Shown here: piece after piece, positions 27,897 to 40,720 of the stretch
Layout: each line of letters opens with the position of its first letter
Position numbering within the stretch: position 1 is the first letter of the stretch
Assembly: GCA_039621445.1 (NCBI GenBank)
Contig: CP154954.1
Coordinates: forward strand, 36,069,703 to 36,133,702
DNA: 64,000 bases
Source of the DNA: Euglena gracilis
Taxonomy: Eukaryota > Euglenida > Euglenophyceae > Euglenales
Reading direction: 5' to 3'
Notes under the pieces: model-generated
Seen by the model: only the letters and a program-made list of their open reading frames with translations
Told to the model about the DNA's origin: nothing
Databases searched by the model: none
Program-made: the position numbers and the translations under genes

Positions 27897-30800
27897 GGTA
27901 AGAAAAACAGGCAGCGGGAAGGTTTGCTGCAATAAATCAGCACAACTAGCAGGGTGCACTCGACCATTCCGGGGGACATTTACCCAGTCAACCCACGTTA
28001 CCATGTAAAAATGGACCAAAATGGGCCTTACTCCGAGTAACTGAATGGGTGTTCCAGGAGGCCTCCAAAGTCAGGGGACCCGTTGGTTTCATGATGGTCG
28101 TGGTTTAATGGTAAGAAAAACATGCGGCGGGAATGTTGGTTGCAAGAAATGAGCACATTTAGATGGGTGCGTTCGACCGTTCCGGGAGACATTTTCCAGG
28201 TCAGCCCAGGTTACCATGTAAAAATGGACCAAATTGGGCCTTACTCCGAGTAACCGAATGGGTGTTCCAGGAGGCCTCCAAAGTCAGGGGACCCGTTGGT
28301 TTCATGATTGTCGTGGTTTAATGGTAAGGAAAATATGCAGCGGGAGTGTTGGTTTACTAGAAGTGAACACATTTAGACGGGTGCATTCGACCATTCCGGG
28401 GGACATTCACCAGGTCAGCACAGGTTACCATGTAAAAATGGACCAAAATGGGCCTTACTCCGAGTAACCGAATGGGTGTTCCAGGAGGCCTCCAAAGTCA
28501 GGGTACCCGTTGATTTCATGATTTTCGTGGTTTAATTGTAAAAAAAACATGCAGCAGGAGTGTTGGTTGCAAGAAATGAGCACATTTAGATGGGTGCATT
28601 CGACCTTTCCGGGGAACATTTACCAGGTCAGCCCAGGTTACCCTGTAAAAATGGACCAAATTGGGCCTTACTCCGACTAACCGAATGGGTGTACCAGGAG
28701 GCCACCAAAGTCAGGGGACCCGTTGGTTTCATGACTGTCCTGGTTTAATGGTAAGAAAAACATGCAGCGGGAATGTTGGTTGCAGGAAATGAGCACATTT
28801 AGATGTGTGAATTCGACCATTCCGGGGGACATTTTCCAGGTCAGCCCAGGTTACCATGTAAAAATGGAGCAAATTGGGACTTACTCCGAGTAACCGAATG
28901 GGTGTTCCAGGAGGCCTCCAAAGTCAAGGGATCCGCTGGTTTCATGATTGCCGTGGTTTAATGGTAAAAAAAACATGCAGCGGGAATGTTGGTTGCAAGA
29001 AATGAGCACATTTAGATGGGTGCATTCGACAATACCGCGGGATATTTACCAGGCCACCCCGGGTTACCATGTAATAATGGACCAAAATGGGCCTTACTCC
29101 GAGTAACCGAATGAGTGTTCCAGGAGGCCTACAAAGCCAAGGGAGCCCGTTGGTTTCACGATTGTCGTGTTTAAATGGTAAGAGAAACACGCAGCGGGAA
29201 TGTTGCTGACAAGAAATGAGCACAATTAGCTGGGTGCATTCGACCATTCCGGGGGACATTTACCAGGTCAGCCCAGGTTACCATGTAAAAACGGACCAAA
29301 ATGGGCCTTACTCGGAGTAACCGAATGGGTGTTCCGGGAGGCCTCCAAAGCCAGGGGACCCGTTGGTTTCATGGATGTCGTGTTTAATGGTAAGAAAAAC
29401 ACGCAGCGGGAAGGTTTGTTGCAAGAAATGAGCACAATTAGCAGGGTGCATTCGACCATTCCGGGGGACATTTACCCAGTCAGCCCAGGTTACCATGTAA
29501 AGATGGACCAAAATGGGCCTTACTCCGAGTAACCGAATGGGTGTTCCAGGAGGCCTCCAAAGTCAGGGGACCCGTTGGTTTCATGATTGTCGTGGTTTAA
29601 TGGTAAGAAAAACATGCAGCGGGAATGTTGTTTGCAAGAAATGAGCACATTTAGGTGGGTGCATTCGACCATTCCGGGGGACATTTACCCAGTCAGCCCA
29701 GGTTACCATGTAAAGATGGACCAAAATGGGCCTTACGCCGAGTAACCGATTGGGTGTTCCAGGAGGCCTCCAAAGTCAGGGGACCCGCTGGTTTCATGAT
29801 TGTCGTCGTTTAATGGGAAGAAAAACATGCAGCGGGAATGTTGGTTGCAAGAAATGAGCACATTTAGATGGGTGCATTGGACCATTCCGGGAGACATTTT
29901 CCAAGTCAGCCCAGGTTACCGTGTAAAAATGGACCAAAATGGGCCTTACTCCGAGTAACCGAATGGGTGTTCCAGGAGGCCTCCAAAGTCAGGGGACCCG
30001 TTGGTTTCGTGATTGTCGTGGTTTAATGGTAAGAAAAACATGCAGCGGGAATGTTGGTTGCAAGAAATGAGCACATTTAGATGGGTGCATTGGACCATTC
30101 CGGGAGACATTTTCCAAGTCAGCCCAGGTTACCGTGTAAAAATGGACCAAAATGGGCCTTACTCCGAGTAACCGAATGGGTGTTCCAGGAGGCCTCCAAA
30201 GTCAGGGGACCCGTTGGTTTCATGATTGTCGTGGTTTAATGGTAAAAAAAACATGCAGCGGGAAGGTTTATTGCAAGAAATGAGCACATTTAGAAGGGTG
30301 CATTCGACACTTCCGCGGGATATTTACCAGGTCAGCCCACGTTACCGTGTAAAAACGGACCAAAATGGGCCTTACTCGGAGTAACCGAATGGGTGTTCCA
30401 GGAGGCCTCCAAAGCCAGGGGACCCGTTGGTTTCATGGATGTCGTGGTTTAATGGTAAGAGAAACACGCAGCGGGAATGTTGCTGACAAGAAATGAGCAC
30501 AATTAGCTGGGTGCATTCGACCATTCCGGGGGACATTTACCAAGTCAGCCCAGGTTACCATGTAAAAATGGACCAAAATGGGCCTTACTCCGAGTAACCG
30601 AATATGTGCTCCAGGAGGCCTCCAAAGTCAGGGGGACCCGTTGGTTTCATGGATGTCTTGGTTTAATGGTAAAAAAAACATGCAGCGGGAAGGTTTGTTG
30701 CAAGAAATGAGCACATTTAGAAGGGTGCATTCGACACTTCCGCGGAATATTTACCAGGTCAGCCCACGTTACCGTGTAAAAACGGACCAAAATGGGCCTT

Positions 30801-33800
30801 ACTCGGAGTAACCGAATGGGTGTTCCAGGAGGCCTCCAAAGCCAGGGGACCCGTTGGTTTCATGGATGTCGTGGTTTAATGGTAAGAAAAACATGCAGCG
30901 GGAAGGTTTGTCGCAAGAAATGAGCACAATTAGCAGGGTGCATTCGACCATTCCGGGGGACATTTACCCAGTCAACACAGGTTACCATGTAAAAATGGAC
31001 CAAAATGGGCCTTACTCCGAGTAACTGTATGGGTGTTCCAGGAGGCATCCAAAGTCAGGGGACCCGTTGGTTTCATGAATGTCGTGGTTTAATGGTAAGA
31101 AAAACATGCCGCGGGAATGTTGGTTGCAAGAAATGAGCACACTTATGTGGATGCATTCGACCAATCCGGGGGACATTTACCAGGTCAGCCCAGGTTACCA
31201 TGTAAAGATGGACAAAAATTGGCCTTACTCCGAGTAACCGAATGGGTGTTCCAGGAGGCCTCCAAAGTCAGGGGACCCGTTGGTTTCATGATTGTCGTGG
31301 TTTAATGGTAAGAAAAACATGCAGCGGGAATGTTGGTTGCAAGAAATGAGCACATTTAGATGGGTGCATTGGACCATTCCGGGAGACATTTTCCAAGTCA
31401 GCCCAGGTTACCGTGTAAAAATGGACCAAAATGGGCCTTACTCCGAGTAACCGAATGGGTGTTCCAGGAGGCCTCCAAAGTCAGGGGACCCTTTGGTTTC
31501 ATGATTGTCGTGGTGTAATGGTAAGAAAAACATGCAGCGGGAATGTTGGTTGCAAGAAATGAGCACATTTAGATGGGTGCATTGGACCATTCCGGGGGAC
31601 ATTTTCCAGGTCAGCCCAGGTTACCATGTAAAGATGGACCAAAATGGGCCTTACTCCGAGTAACCGAATGGGTGTTCCAGGAGGCCTCCAAAGTCAGGGG
31701 ACCCGTTGGTTTCATGATTGTCGTGGTTTAATGGTAAGAAAAACATGCAGCGGGAATGTTGGTTGCAAGAAATGAGCACATTTAGATGGGTGCATTGGAC
31801 CATTCCGGGAGACATTTTCCAAGTCAGCCCAGGTTACCGTGTAAAAATGGACCAAAATGGGCCTTACTCCGAGTAACCGAATGGGTGTTCCAGGAGGCCT
31901 CCAAAGTCAGGGGACCCGTTGGTTTCGTGATTGTCGTGGTTTAATGGTAAGAAAAACATGCAGCGGGAACGTTGGTTGCAAGAAATGAGCACATTTAGGT
32001 GGGTGCATTCGACCATTCCGGGGGACATTTTCTAGGTCAGCCCAGGTTACCATGTAAAGATGGACCAAAATGGGCCTTACTCCGAGTAACCGAATGGGTG
32101 TTCCAGGAGGCCTCCAAAGTCAGGGGACCCGTTGGTTTCATGATTTTCGTGGTTTAATGGTAAGAAAAACACGCAGCGGGAATGTTGGTTGCAGTGAATG
32201 AGCACATTTAGCTGGTTGCATTCGACCATTCCGGGGGACATTTACCAGGTCAACCCAGGTTACCATGTAAAAACGGACCAAAATGGGCCTTACTCCGAGT
32301 AACCGAATGGGTGTTCCAGGAGGCCTACAAAGCCAAGGGAGCCCGTTGGTTTCACGATTGTCGTGTTTAAATGGTAAGAGAAACACGCAGCGGGAATGTT
32401 GCTGACAAGAAATGAGCACAATTAGCTGGGTGCATTCGACCATTCCGGGGGACATTTACCAGGTCAGCCCAGGTTACCATGTAAAAATGCACCAAAATGA
32501 GCCTTTCTCCGAGTAACCGAATGTGTGCTCAAGGAGGCCACCAAAGCCAGGGGACCTGTTGGTTTCATGGATGTCGTGGTTTAATGGTAAGAAAAACATG
32601 CAGCGGGAAGGTTTATTGCAAGAAATGAGCACATTTAGAAGGGTGCATTCGACCATTCCGCGGGATATTTACCCAGTCAGCCCAGTTTACCGTGTAAAAA
32701 TGGACCAAAATGGGCCTTACTCCGAGTAACTGAATGGGTGTTCCAGGAGGCCTCCAAAGTCAGGGGACACGTTGGTTTCATGATTGTCGTGTTTTAATGG
32801 TAAGAAAAACATGCAGCGGGAATGTTGGTTGCAAGAAATGAGCACATTTAGATGGGTGCATTCGACCATTCCGGGGGACATTTACCAGGTCAACCCAGGT
32901 TACCATGTAAAAGTGGACCAAAATGGGCCTTACTCCGAGTAACCGAATGGGTGTTCCAGGAGGCCTCCAAAGTCAGGGGACCCGTTGGTTTCATGATTGT
33001 CGTGGTTTAATGGTAAGAGAAACACGCAGCGGGAATGTTGCTGACAAGAAATGAGCACAATTAGCTGGGTGCATTCGACCATTCCGGGGGACATTTACCA
33101 GGTCAGCCCAGGTTACCATGTAAAAATGGACCAAAATGGGCCTTACTCCGAGTAACCGAATGTGTGCTCCAGGAGGCCTCCAAAGCCAGGGGACCCGTTG
33201 GTTTCATGGATGTCGTGGTTTAATGGTAAGAAAAACATGCAGCGGGAAGGTTTTTTGCAAGGAATCAGCACAATTAGCAGGGTGCATTCGACCATTCTGG
33301 GGGACATTTGACCAGTCAACCCAGGTTACCATGTAAAAATGGACCAAAATGGGCCTTACTCCGAGTAACTGAATGGGTGTTCCAGGAGGCCTCCAAAGTC
33401 AGGGGACCCGTTGGTTTCATGATTGTCGTGGTTTAATGGTAAGAAATACATGCAGCGAGGATTTTGGTTGCAAGAAATGAGCACATTTAGCTGGGTGCAT
33501 TCGACCATTCCGGGGGACATTTACCAGGTCAGCCCAGGTTACCATGTAAAGATGGACCAAAATGGGCCTTACTCCGAGTAACCGAATGGGTGTTCCAGGA
33601 GGCCTCCAAAGTCAGGGGACCCTTTGGTTTCATGATTGTCGTGGTTTAATGGTAAGAAACACATGCAGCGGGAACGTTGGTTGCAAGAAATGAGCACATT
33701 TAGATGGGTGCATTGGACCATTCCGGGAGACATTTTCCAGGTCAGCCCAGGTTACCATGTAAAAATGGACCAAAACGGGCCTTACTCCGAGTAACCGAAT

Positions 33801-34379
33801 GGGTGTTCCAGGAGGCCTCCAAAGTCAGGGGACCCGTTGGTTTCATGATTGTCGTGGTTCAATGGTAAGAAAAACATGCAGCGGGAATGTTGGTTGCAGG
33901 GAATGAGCACATTTAGATGGGTGCATTCGACCATTCCGGGGGACATTTACCAGGTCAACCCAGGTTACCATGTAAAAGTGGACCAAAATGGGCCTTACTC
34001 CGGGTAACCGAATGGGTGTTCCAGGAGGCCTCCAAAGCCAGGCGAGCCCGTTGGTTTCACGATTGTCGTGTTTGAATGGTAAGACAATCATGCAGCGGGA
34101 ATGTTGCTGACAATACATGAGCACAATTAGCTGGGTGCATTCGACCATTCCGGGTGACATTTACCAGGTCAGCCCAGGTTACCATGTAAAAACGGACTAA
34201 AATGGGCCTTACTCCGAGTAACCGAATGGGTGTTCCAGGAGGCCTCCAAAGTCGGGGGACACGTTGGTTTCATGATTGTCGTGGTTTAATGGTAAGAAAA
34301 ACATGCAGCAGGAATGTTGGTTGCAAGAAATGAGGACACTTAGATGGGTGCATTGGACCATTCCGGGAGACATTTTCCA
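27897..34379 (+). repeat. Sat-A satellite, diverged array
   Basis: About 30 monomers of ~213 bp with many substitutions and small indels between neighbours (GGACCAAAATGGG predominates; GCTGGGTGCATT, GCACAATTAGC and similar variants). Starts abruptly after a shortened monomer at 27896 (GGGTGCATTC joined to GGTAAGAAAAACAGG). It looks like an older edge of the array. No gene seen. Confidence 0.9.
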
Positions 34380-35184
34380 CTTCGCAACAGTTACGTAAAG
34401 GAGCGCCGAACTCTAGCCGGGGCAGAGCGCTCGTTTTTGGAGCGCTGGCGCAGCCGATTCCGCCGAAAACGGCCGAAAATGACGTTTCTGGGGGCGTCCG
34501 TCACTTACGTGCTATTTTGTGCCTCCCGGGCGGTAACGGCTGCGTTTTCTGCACGCCCGCCGCGAGCAAAATTGCGGCTATCCGCCCGCCGCCATTCACA
34601 ACAGTTAGTTGAAGGATCGTCGACATCTAGCCGGGGCAGAGCGCTCGTTTTTGGAGCGCCGGCGCAGCCGATTTCGGCCGAAAACGGCCGAAAAATGACG
34701 TTTCTTGGGGCGTCCGTTTACTTACGTGCTATTTTGCGCCTCCCGGGCGGTAACGGCTGCGTTTTCTGCACGCCCGCCGCGAGCAAAATTGCGGCTATCC
34801 GCCCGCCGCCATTCGCAACAGTTAGGTAAAGGATCGTCGACATCTAGCCGGGGCAGAGCGCTCGTTTTTGGAGCGCCGGCACAGCCCATTTCGGCCGAAG
34901 ACGGCCGAAAAAATGACGGTTCTGGGGGCGTCCGTTACTTACGAGCTATTTTGCGCCTCCCGGGCGGTAACGGCTGCGTTTTACGCAAGCCCGCAGCGGG
35001 CAAAATTGCGGCTATCCGCCCGCCGCCCTTCGCAACTGTTAGGTCAAGGATCGCCGACCTCTAGCCGGGGCAGAGCGCTCGTTTTTGAAGCGCCGGCGCA
35101 GCCGATTTCGGCTGAAAACGGCCGAAAAATGACTTTTTTCGGGGCGTCCGTTACTTACGTGCTATTTTGCACCTCCCGGGCGGT
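34380..35184 (+). repeat. Sat-B ~217-bp GC-rich satellite
   Basis: Begins directly where Sat-A stops (TTTTCCAC joined to TTCGCAACAGTTA). Monomers contain GCCGATTTCGGCCGAAAACG, TTACTTACGTGCTATTTTGC, CCTCCCGGGCGGTAACGG and CTAGCCGGGGCAGAGCGCTC. The first monomers are somewhat diverged. Interrupted at 35184 by an LTR element; the last four bases CGGT are its target duplication. Confidence 0.95.
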
Positions 35185-35420
35185 TGAGGGCGGGGACCCT
35201 GGCCCAGATGGCCTTTTCCTTGGCATTGCAAACTCGAATCTGGACTTTTTCAGTGATATCTGAACTTGTCAAAAACTTGATCTTTTCTGCCTTCCAACCT
35301 TCCCAGATCACTGGCAACGTAAAATAAACGCAGTACTCATACTCCACGCAAACAGTACATGACCCTTGCCACCTGCAAAGTAAGGCAGCAGGTGTATTTA
35401 GGAATCTGCGCGAACATACA
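35185..35420 (-). repeat. 3' LTR of the short LTR element
   Basis: 236 bp; TGAGGGCGGGG at its left end and CGAACATACA at its right end on the plus strand. Matches 36285-36520 with about a dozen differences. Confidence 0.85.
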
Positions 35421-35975
35421 CCCCCCTGCTTCAAGAACTTGTCAACGACAAGGTCACACAACACCGTAGGCCAGTGAGCGCTGGGAGCCCCCGGGTGTCG
35501 TTGGGGTGCCCTTGCCATCATTGATGCCTCAATGACAGAAAAGGAATCCCAACCGCCCAGGGCATCCCCCCAGAGCCTTTGGAAAAACTGTCGCAAACTG
35601 GTCCTTCCCTCATTTTTCGACCAGCTTACCACAGTAGTCTCCAAAGGGTAGGGAGATGGACAACAAACAAACAAAACGGGAGAGAATTGTGCTTCGGAGG
35701 GGAAAAATTACAAAGCAGAAATGCAAAGCGAACCGACGCGATTGTCCACAGCCAAGGCCAATTACCACCACCTCGACGCCAAATCACACACGGCGGAGGG
35801 TTTCTGCGTAAACGCTCGGATAACCCACAACCAGAGGGGCAGCAGCCAGCGGCATTGCCACAGCCGTACGCGGCGATGACCGCATTCGACCACCAGTAAT
35901 TGAAATTGCGCGGCCATCCACAGCCACAGCAGCAGCAGCCTGCAATGTAAAATCTCCCCACGAATATGTCAAATC

Positions 35976-36371
35976 TTACTCCTGCTGGCGGCTGGCGGCT
36001 GCAATCTGCTGCCGCCTCCTCCGTCTCTGGAGTGTTCTGGGCTTGGGCTTGACTCCATATGTCTGAACTTCCCTGTCCACAGTGGTAATCCCAGATGATG
36101 GTTCCAATCTTGGAGATTGTGATGTCACATGTGTGGCCATGTCAGACACATCCTTTGACATTTTCTCTCCTTTCAGACTTGACTTCTGAGGTTTGCTGGC
36201 CGGATTCCAATTGCTCTTCTCAGGCCATTGGCGCCCTTGGTGGTAATCTTGGCTTGTCTGTTTGTACGGGAGTTGTACTGTTTGTGAGGGCGGGGCCCTG
36301 GCCCAGATGGCCTTTTCCTTGGCATTGCAATCTCCAATCTGGACTTTTTCATTGATATCTGAACTTGTCAA
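35976..36371 (-). CDS. Small basic frame in the short LTR element (uncertain)
   Basis: 131 residues, starting inside the 5' LTR and running into the internal region, as gag does in element I. Gln/Ser/Lys-rich, with an Arg cluster near the end (LQRRRRRQQ). No recognised domain. It could be a gag remnant or packaging-related sequence. A second minus-strand frame (35162-35674) runs from the internal region through the 3' LTR and is probably incidental. Confidence 0.3.
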   Translation of the reverse strand: MTSSDINEKVQIGDCNAKEKAIWARAPPSQTVQLPYKQTSQDYHQGRQWPEKSNWNPASKPQKSSLKGEKMSKDVSDMATHVTSQSPRLEPSSGITTVDREVQTYGVKPKPRTLQRRRRRQQIAAASRQQE

Positions 36372-36520
36372 AAACTTGATCTTTTCTGCCTTTCAAACCT
36401 TCCCAGATCACTGGCAAGGAAAAATAAAAGCAGTAATCATACTCCACGCAAACAGTACATGACCCTTGCCACCTGCAAAGTAAGGCAGCAGGTGTAATTA
36501 GGAATCTGCGCGAACCCACA
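36285..36520 (-). repeat. 5' LTR of the short LTR element
   Basis: 236 bp; TGAGGGCGGGG at the left end and CGAACCCACA at the right end on the plus strand, followed by target duplication CGGT 36521-36524. Confidence 0.85.
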
Positions 36521-39500
36521 CGGTAACGGCTGCGTTTTACGCACGCCCGCCGCGGGCAAAATTGCGGCTATCGGCCCGCCGCCCTTCGCCACAGTTAGGT
36601 AAAGGATCGCCGACCTCTGACCAGGGCAGAGCGCTCGTTTTTGGAGCGCCGGCACAGCTGATTTCGGCCGAAAACGGCCGAAAAATGACGTTTCTGGTCC
36701 GTTACTTACGTGCTATTTTGCGCCTCCCGGGCGGTAACGGCTGCGTTTTACGCACGCCCCCCGCGGGCAAAATTGCGGCTATCGGCCCGCCGCCCTTCGC
36801 AACAGTTAAGTAAAGGAGCGCTGACCTCTAGCCGGGGCAGAGCGCTCGTTTTTGGAGCGCCGGCGCAGCCGATTTCGGCAGAAAACGGCCGAAAATGACG
36901 TTTCTGGGGGCGTCCGTTTCTTACGTGCTATTTTGCACCTCCCGGGCGGTAACGGCCGCGTTTTACGCACGCCCGCCGCGTGCGAAATTGCGGCTATCCG
37001 CCCGCCGCCCTTCGCAACATTTAGTTAGGTAAATGGTCGCCGACCTCTAGCCGGGGAAGAGCGCTCGTTTTGGGAGCGCCGGCGCAGCCGATTTCGGCCG
37101 AAAACGGCCGAAAAATGACGTTTCTTGGGGCGTCCGTTACTTACGTGCTATTTTGCGCCTCCCGGGCGGTAACAGCTGTGTTTTACGCACGCCCGCCGCG
37201 GGCAAAAATTGCGGCTATCCGCCCGCCGCCCTTCACAACAGTTAGTTAAAGGATCGCCGACCTCTAGCCGGGGCACAGCGCTCGTTTTTGGAGCGCCGGC
37301 GCAGCCGATTTCGGCTGATAACGGCCGAAAAATGACGTTTTGGGGGCGTCCGTTACTTACGTGCTATTTTGCGCCTCCCGGGCGGTGACGGCTGCGTTTT
37401 ACGCACGCCCGCCGCGGGCAAAACGTGCGGCTATCCGCCCGCCACCCTTCGCAGCAGTTAGTTGAAGGAGCTCCGACCTCTAGCCGGGGCCGAGCGCTCG
37501 TTTTTGGAGCGCGGGCGCAGCCGATTTCGGCCGAAAACGGCAGAAAAATGACGTTTCTGGGGGGCGTCGGTTACTTACGTGCTATTTGGCACCTCCCGGG
37601 CGGTAACGGCTGCGTTTTACGCACGCCCGCCGCGGGCAAAGTTGCGGCTATCCGCCTGCCGCCCTTCGCAACATTTAGGTAAAGGATCGCCGACCTCTAG
37701 CCGGGGCAGAGCGCTGTTTTTCGGAGCGCCGGCGCAGCCGATTTCGGCCGAAAACGGCCAAGAAACGACGTTTCTTGGGGCGTCCGTTACTTACGTGCTA
37801 TTTTGCACCTCCCGGACAGTAACGGCTGCGTTTTACGCACGCCCGCTGCAGGCAAAGTTGCGGCCATCCGCCCGCCGCACTTCGCAACAGTTATGTAAAG
37901 GATCGTCGACCTCTAGCCGGGGCTGAGCGCTCGTTTTTGGAGCGCCGGCGCAGCCGATTTCGGCTGAAAACGGCCGGTAAATGACGTTTCTGGGGGCGTG
38001 CGTTACTTACGTGCTATTTTGCGCCTCCCGGGCGGTAACGGCTGCGTTTTACGCACGCCCGCCGCGGGCAAAATTGCGGCTTTCCGCCCGCCGCCCTTCG
38101 CAACAGTTAGGTAAAGGATCGCCGACCTCTGACCGGGGCAGAGCGCTCGTTCTTTGGAGCGCCGGCGCAGCCGATTTCGGTCGAAAACGGCCGAAAAATG
38201 ACGGTTCTGGGGGCGTCCGTTACATACGTGCTGTTTTGCGCCTCCCGGGCCGTAACGGCTGCGTTTTACGCACGCCGGCCGCGGGCAAAATTGCGGTTAT
38301 ACGCCCTCCGCCCTTCGCAAACAGTTAGGTAAAGGAGCGCCGACCTCTAGCCGGGGCAGAGCGCTCGTTATTGGACCGCCGGCGCCGCCGATTTCGGCCT
38401 AAAACGGCCGAAAAATAACGTTTTTTGGGGCGTCCGTTACTTACGTGCTATTTTGCGCGTCCCGGGCGGTAACGGCTGCGTTTAAAGCACGCCCGCCGCG
38501 GGCAAAGTTGTGCCTTTCCGCCCGCCGCCCTCCGCAACATCTAGGTAAAGGAGCGCATACCTCTAGCCGGGGCAGAGCGCTCGTTTTTGGAGCGCCGGCG
38601 CAGCCGATTTCGGCCCAAAACGGCCGAAAAATGACGTTTCTGGGGGCGTCCGTCACTTACGTGCTATTTTGCGCCTCCCGTGCGGTACGGCTGCGTTTTA
38701 CGCACGCCCGCCGCGGGCAAAATTGCGACTATACGCCCTCCGCCCTTCGCAAACAGTTGGGTAAAGGATCGCCGACCTCTAGCCGGGAATGAGCGCTCGT
38801 TTTTGGAGGGCCGGCGCAGCCAATTTCGGCGAAAACGGCCGAAAAATGACGTTTCTGGGGGCGTCCGTCACTTACGTCCTATTTTGCACCTCCCGGGCGG
38901 TAACAGCTGCGTTTTACGCACGCCCGCCGCAGGCAAAATTGCGACTATCCGCCCGCCGCCCTTCGCAACTGTTAGGTCAAGGATCGCCTACCTCTAGCCG
39001 GGGCAGAGCGCTCGTTTTTGGAGCGCCGCCGCAGCCGATTTAGGCCGAAAACGGCCGAAAAATGACGTTTCTGGGGGGCGTCCGTTACTTACGAAATATT
39101 TTGTGCCTCCTGGGCGGTAACGGCTGCGTTTTATGCACGCCCGCCGCGGTCAGAATTGCGGCTATCCGCCCGCCGCCCTTCGCAACAGTTAGGTAAAGGA
39201 TCGCCGACCTCTAGCCGGAGCAGAGCGCTCGTTTTTGGAGCGCCGGCGCAGCCGATTTCGGCCAAAGACGGCCGAAAAATGACGTTTTAGGGGGGCGTCG
39301 GTTACTTACGTGCTATTTTGCGCCTCCCGGGCGGTAACGGCTGCGTTTTACGCTCGCCCGCCGCGAGCAAAATTGCGGCTATCCGCCCCCCGCCCTTCGC
39401 AACAGTTGGGTAAAGGATCGCCGACCTCTAGTCCGGGCAGAGCGCTCGTTTTTGGAGCGCCGGCGCAGCCGATTCCGGCCGAAAACGGCCGAAAAATGAC

Positions 39501-39864
39501 GTTTCTGGGGGGCGTGAGTCACTTACGTGCTATTTTGCGCCTCCCGGGCGGTAACGTCTGCGTTTTACGCACGCCCGACGCGGGCAAATTTGCAGCTATC
39601 CGCCCGCCGCCCTTCGCAACAAGTAAGTAAAGGAGCGCCAACCTCTAGCCGGGGCAGGGCGCTCGTTTTTGGAGCGCCGGCGCAGCCGATTTCGGCCGAA
39701 AACGGCCGGAAAATGACGTTTTTCGGGGGCGTCGGTTACCTACGTGCTATTTTGCGCCTCCCGGCGGTAACGGCTGCGTTTTACGCACGCCCGCCGCGAG
39801 CAAAATTGCCGCTATCCGCCCGCCGCCCTTCGATAGTTGGGTAAAGGATCGCCGACCAGCCGGG
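36521..39864 (+). repeat. Sat-B satellite, plus orientation
   Basis: About 15 head-to-tail ~217-bp monomers with moderate substitution and small indels. The block ends at AGCCGGG (39858-39864), probably the target duplication of the following inverted-repeat element. No gene; long open frames recur only because the monomer is close to 216 bp and GC-rich. Confidence 0.95.
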
Positions 39865-39888
39865 AGTCATGGCACAAAGTGAAGCCCC

Positions 39889-40136
39889 CTTACCACCCCC
39901 TTACCCCTTACCCACCCCTTACCCACCCCTTACCCACCCCTTACCCACCCCTTACCCACCCCTTACCCACCCCTTACCCACCCCTTACCCACCCCTTACC
40001 CACCCCTTACCCACCCCTTACCCACCCCTTACCCCCCCCTTACCCACCCCTTACCCACCCCTTACCCCCCCCCTCCCCACCCCTTACCCCCCCCTTACCC
40101 ACCCCTTACCCACCCCTTACCCACCCCTTACCCCAA
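39889..40136 (+). repeat. 11-bp minisatellite block 1 (TTACCCACCCC)n
   Basis: About 22 units of TTACCCACCCC with occasional A-to-C variants (CCCCCCCTT). Very C-rich on this strand; i-motif or G-quadruplex formation is possible. Confidence 0.95.
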
Positions 40137-40170
40137 GTCATGTGGGACAAAAAAATTTTCGGATGCATCA

Positions 40171-40408
40171 TTTTGATGGCAAGTAGCGGGACCCATTGAA
40201 CTGCTCTATTGCCCGGGGGGGGGGCTCCCTCCCCCCCCCCCCCCGGACCCACCCGGCAAAAAAATAAACCTCATCCTCGTCTCTGCCCCATTTTGATGGC
40301 AAGTAGCGGGACCCATTGAACTGCTGCACTGCCCGGGTGGGGGGGGGCTCCCGCCCCCCCCCGGACCCCCCCGGCAAAAAAATAAACCTCATCCTCGTCT
40401 TTGGCAGA
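40171..40408 (-). repeat. Two tandem 120-bp repeats with G/C runs
   Basis: TTTTGATGGCAAGTAGCGGG starts at 40171 and again at 40291. Each unit continues through ACCCATTGAACTGCT and a GGGGGG/CCCCCC stretch to GGCAAAAAAATAAACCTCAT. A partial third copy (TTTTGAGGGCAAAGAGCAG) follows at about 40409. Confidence 0.85.
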
Positions 40409-40483
40409 TTTTGAGGGCAAAGAGCAGATTTTGTCAACAAACATAATAAACAAAATCCCCATACACTTCATTCTCACCCCCCC

Positions 40484-40720
40484 AACCCACCCCTTACCCA
40501 CCCCTTCCCCCCCCCCTTACCCACCCCTTACCCCCCCCCTTACCCACCCCTTACCCCCCCCTTACCCACCCCTTACCCACCCCTTACCCACCCCTTACCC
40601 ACCCCTTACCCACCCCTTACCCACCCCTTACCCACCCCTTACCCACCCCTTACCCACCCCTTACCCACCCCTTTCCCACCCCTTACCCACCCCTTACCCA
40701 CCCCTTACCCACCCCTTACC
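40484..40720 (+). repeat. 11-bp minisatellite block 2 (TTACCCACCCC)n
   Basis: About 21 units of the same 11-bp repeat in the same orientation as block 1, ending in CTTACC, which runs into the right inverted terminal repeat. Confidence 0.95.

Larger units (their letters stand above)
35185..36520 (-). mobile_element. Short non-autonomous LTR retrotransposon (TRIM/LARD-like) in Sat-B
   Basis: 1336 bp with 236-bp direct terminal repeats (35185-35420, 36285-36520), TG...CA ends, and a 4-bp duplication CGGT (35181-35184, 36521-36524) that restores a Sat-B monomer when removed. On the minus strand GAAGCAGGGGGG (35421-35432) abuts one LTR, a polypurine tract, which sets the minus-strand orientation. 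I could not find a clear tRNA-complementary site at the other LTR. The LTRs differ at roughly a dozen positions by eye, so it is older than elements I and II. No RT or integrase is present, so it would need enzymes from another element. Confidence 0.85.

Noticed and set aside
20485-34160. Many 60-70 residue frames (MSWFNGKK...) repeating through Sat-A
   Set aside because: They recur every 213 bp because the monomer is a multiple of 3; stops come and go with single substitutions (GAGTAACCG/GAGTTACCG) and there is no domain. Satellite, not a gene family.
20485-34379. CRISPR-like array (regular repeats)
   Set aside because: No unique spacers; the full 213-bp unit is repeated head to tail.
39889-40720. 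TTACCCACCCC arrays as telomeric repeats
   Set aside because: An 11-bp C-rich unit with internal variants, enclosed by inverted ends within Sat-B; no known telomere unit and no chromosome end.
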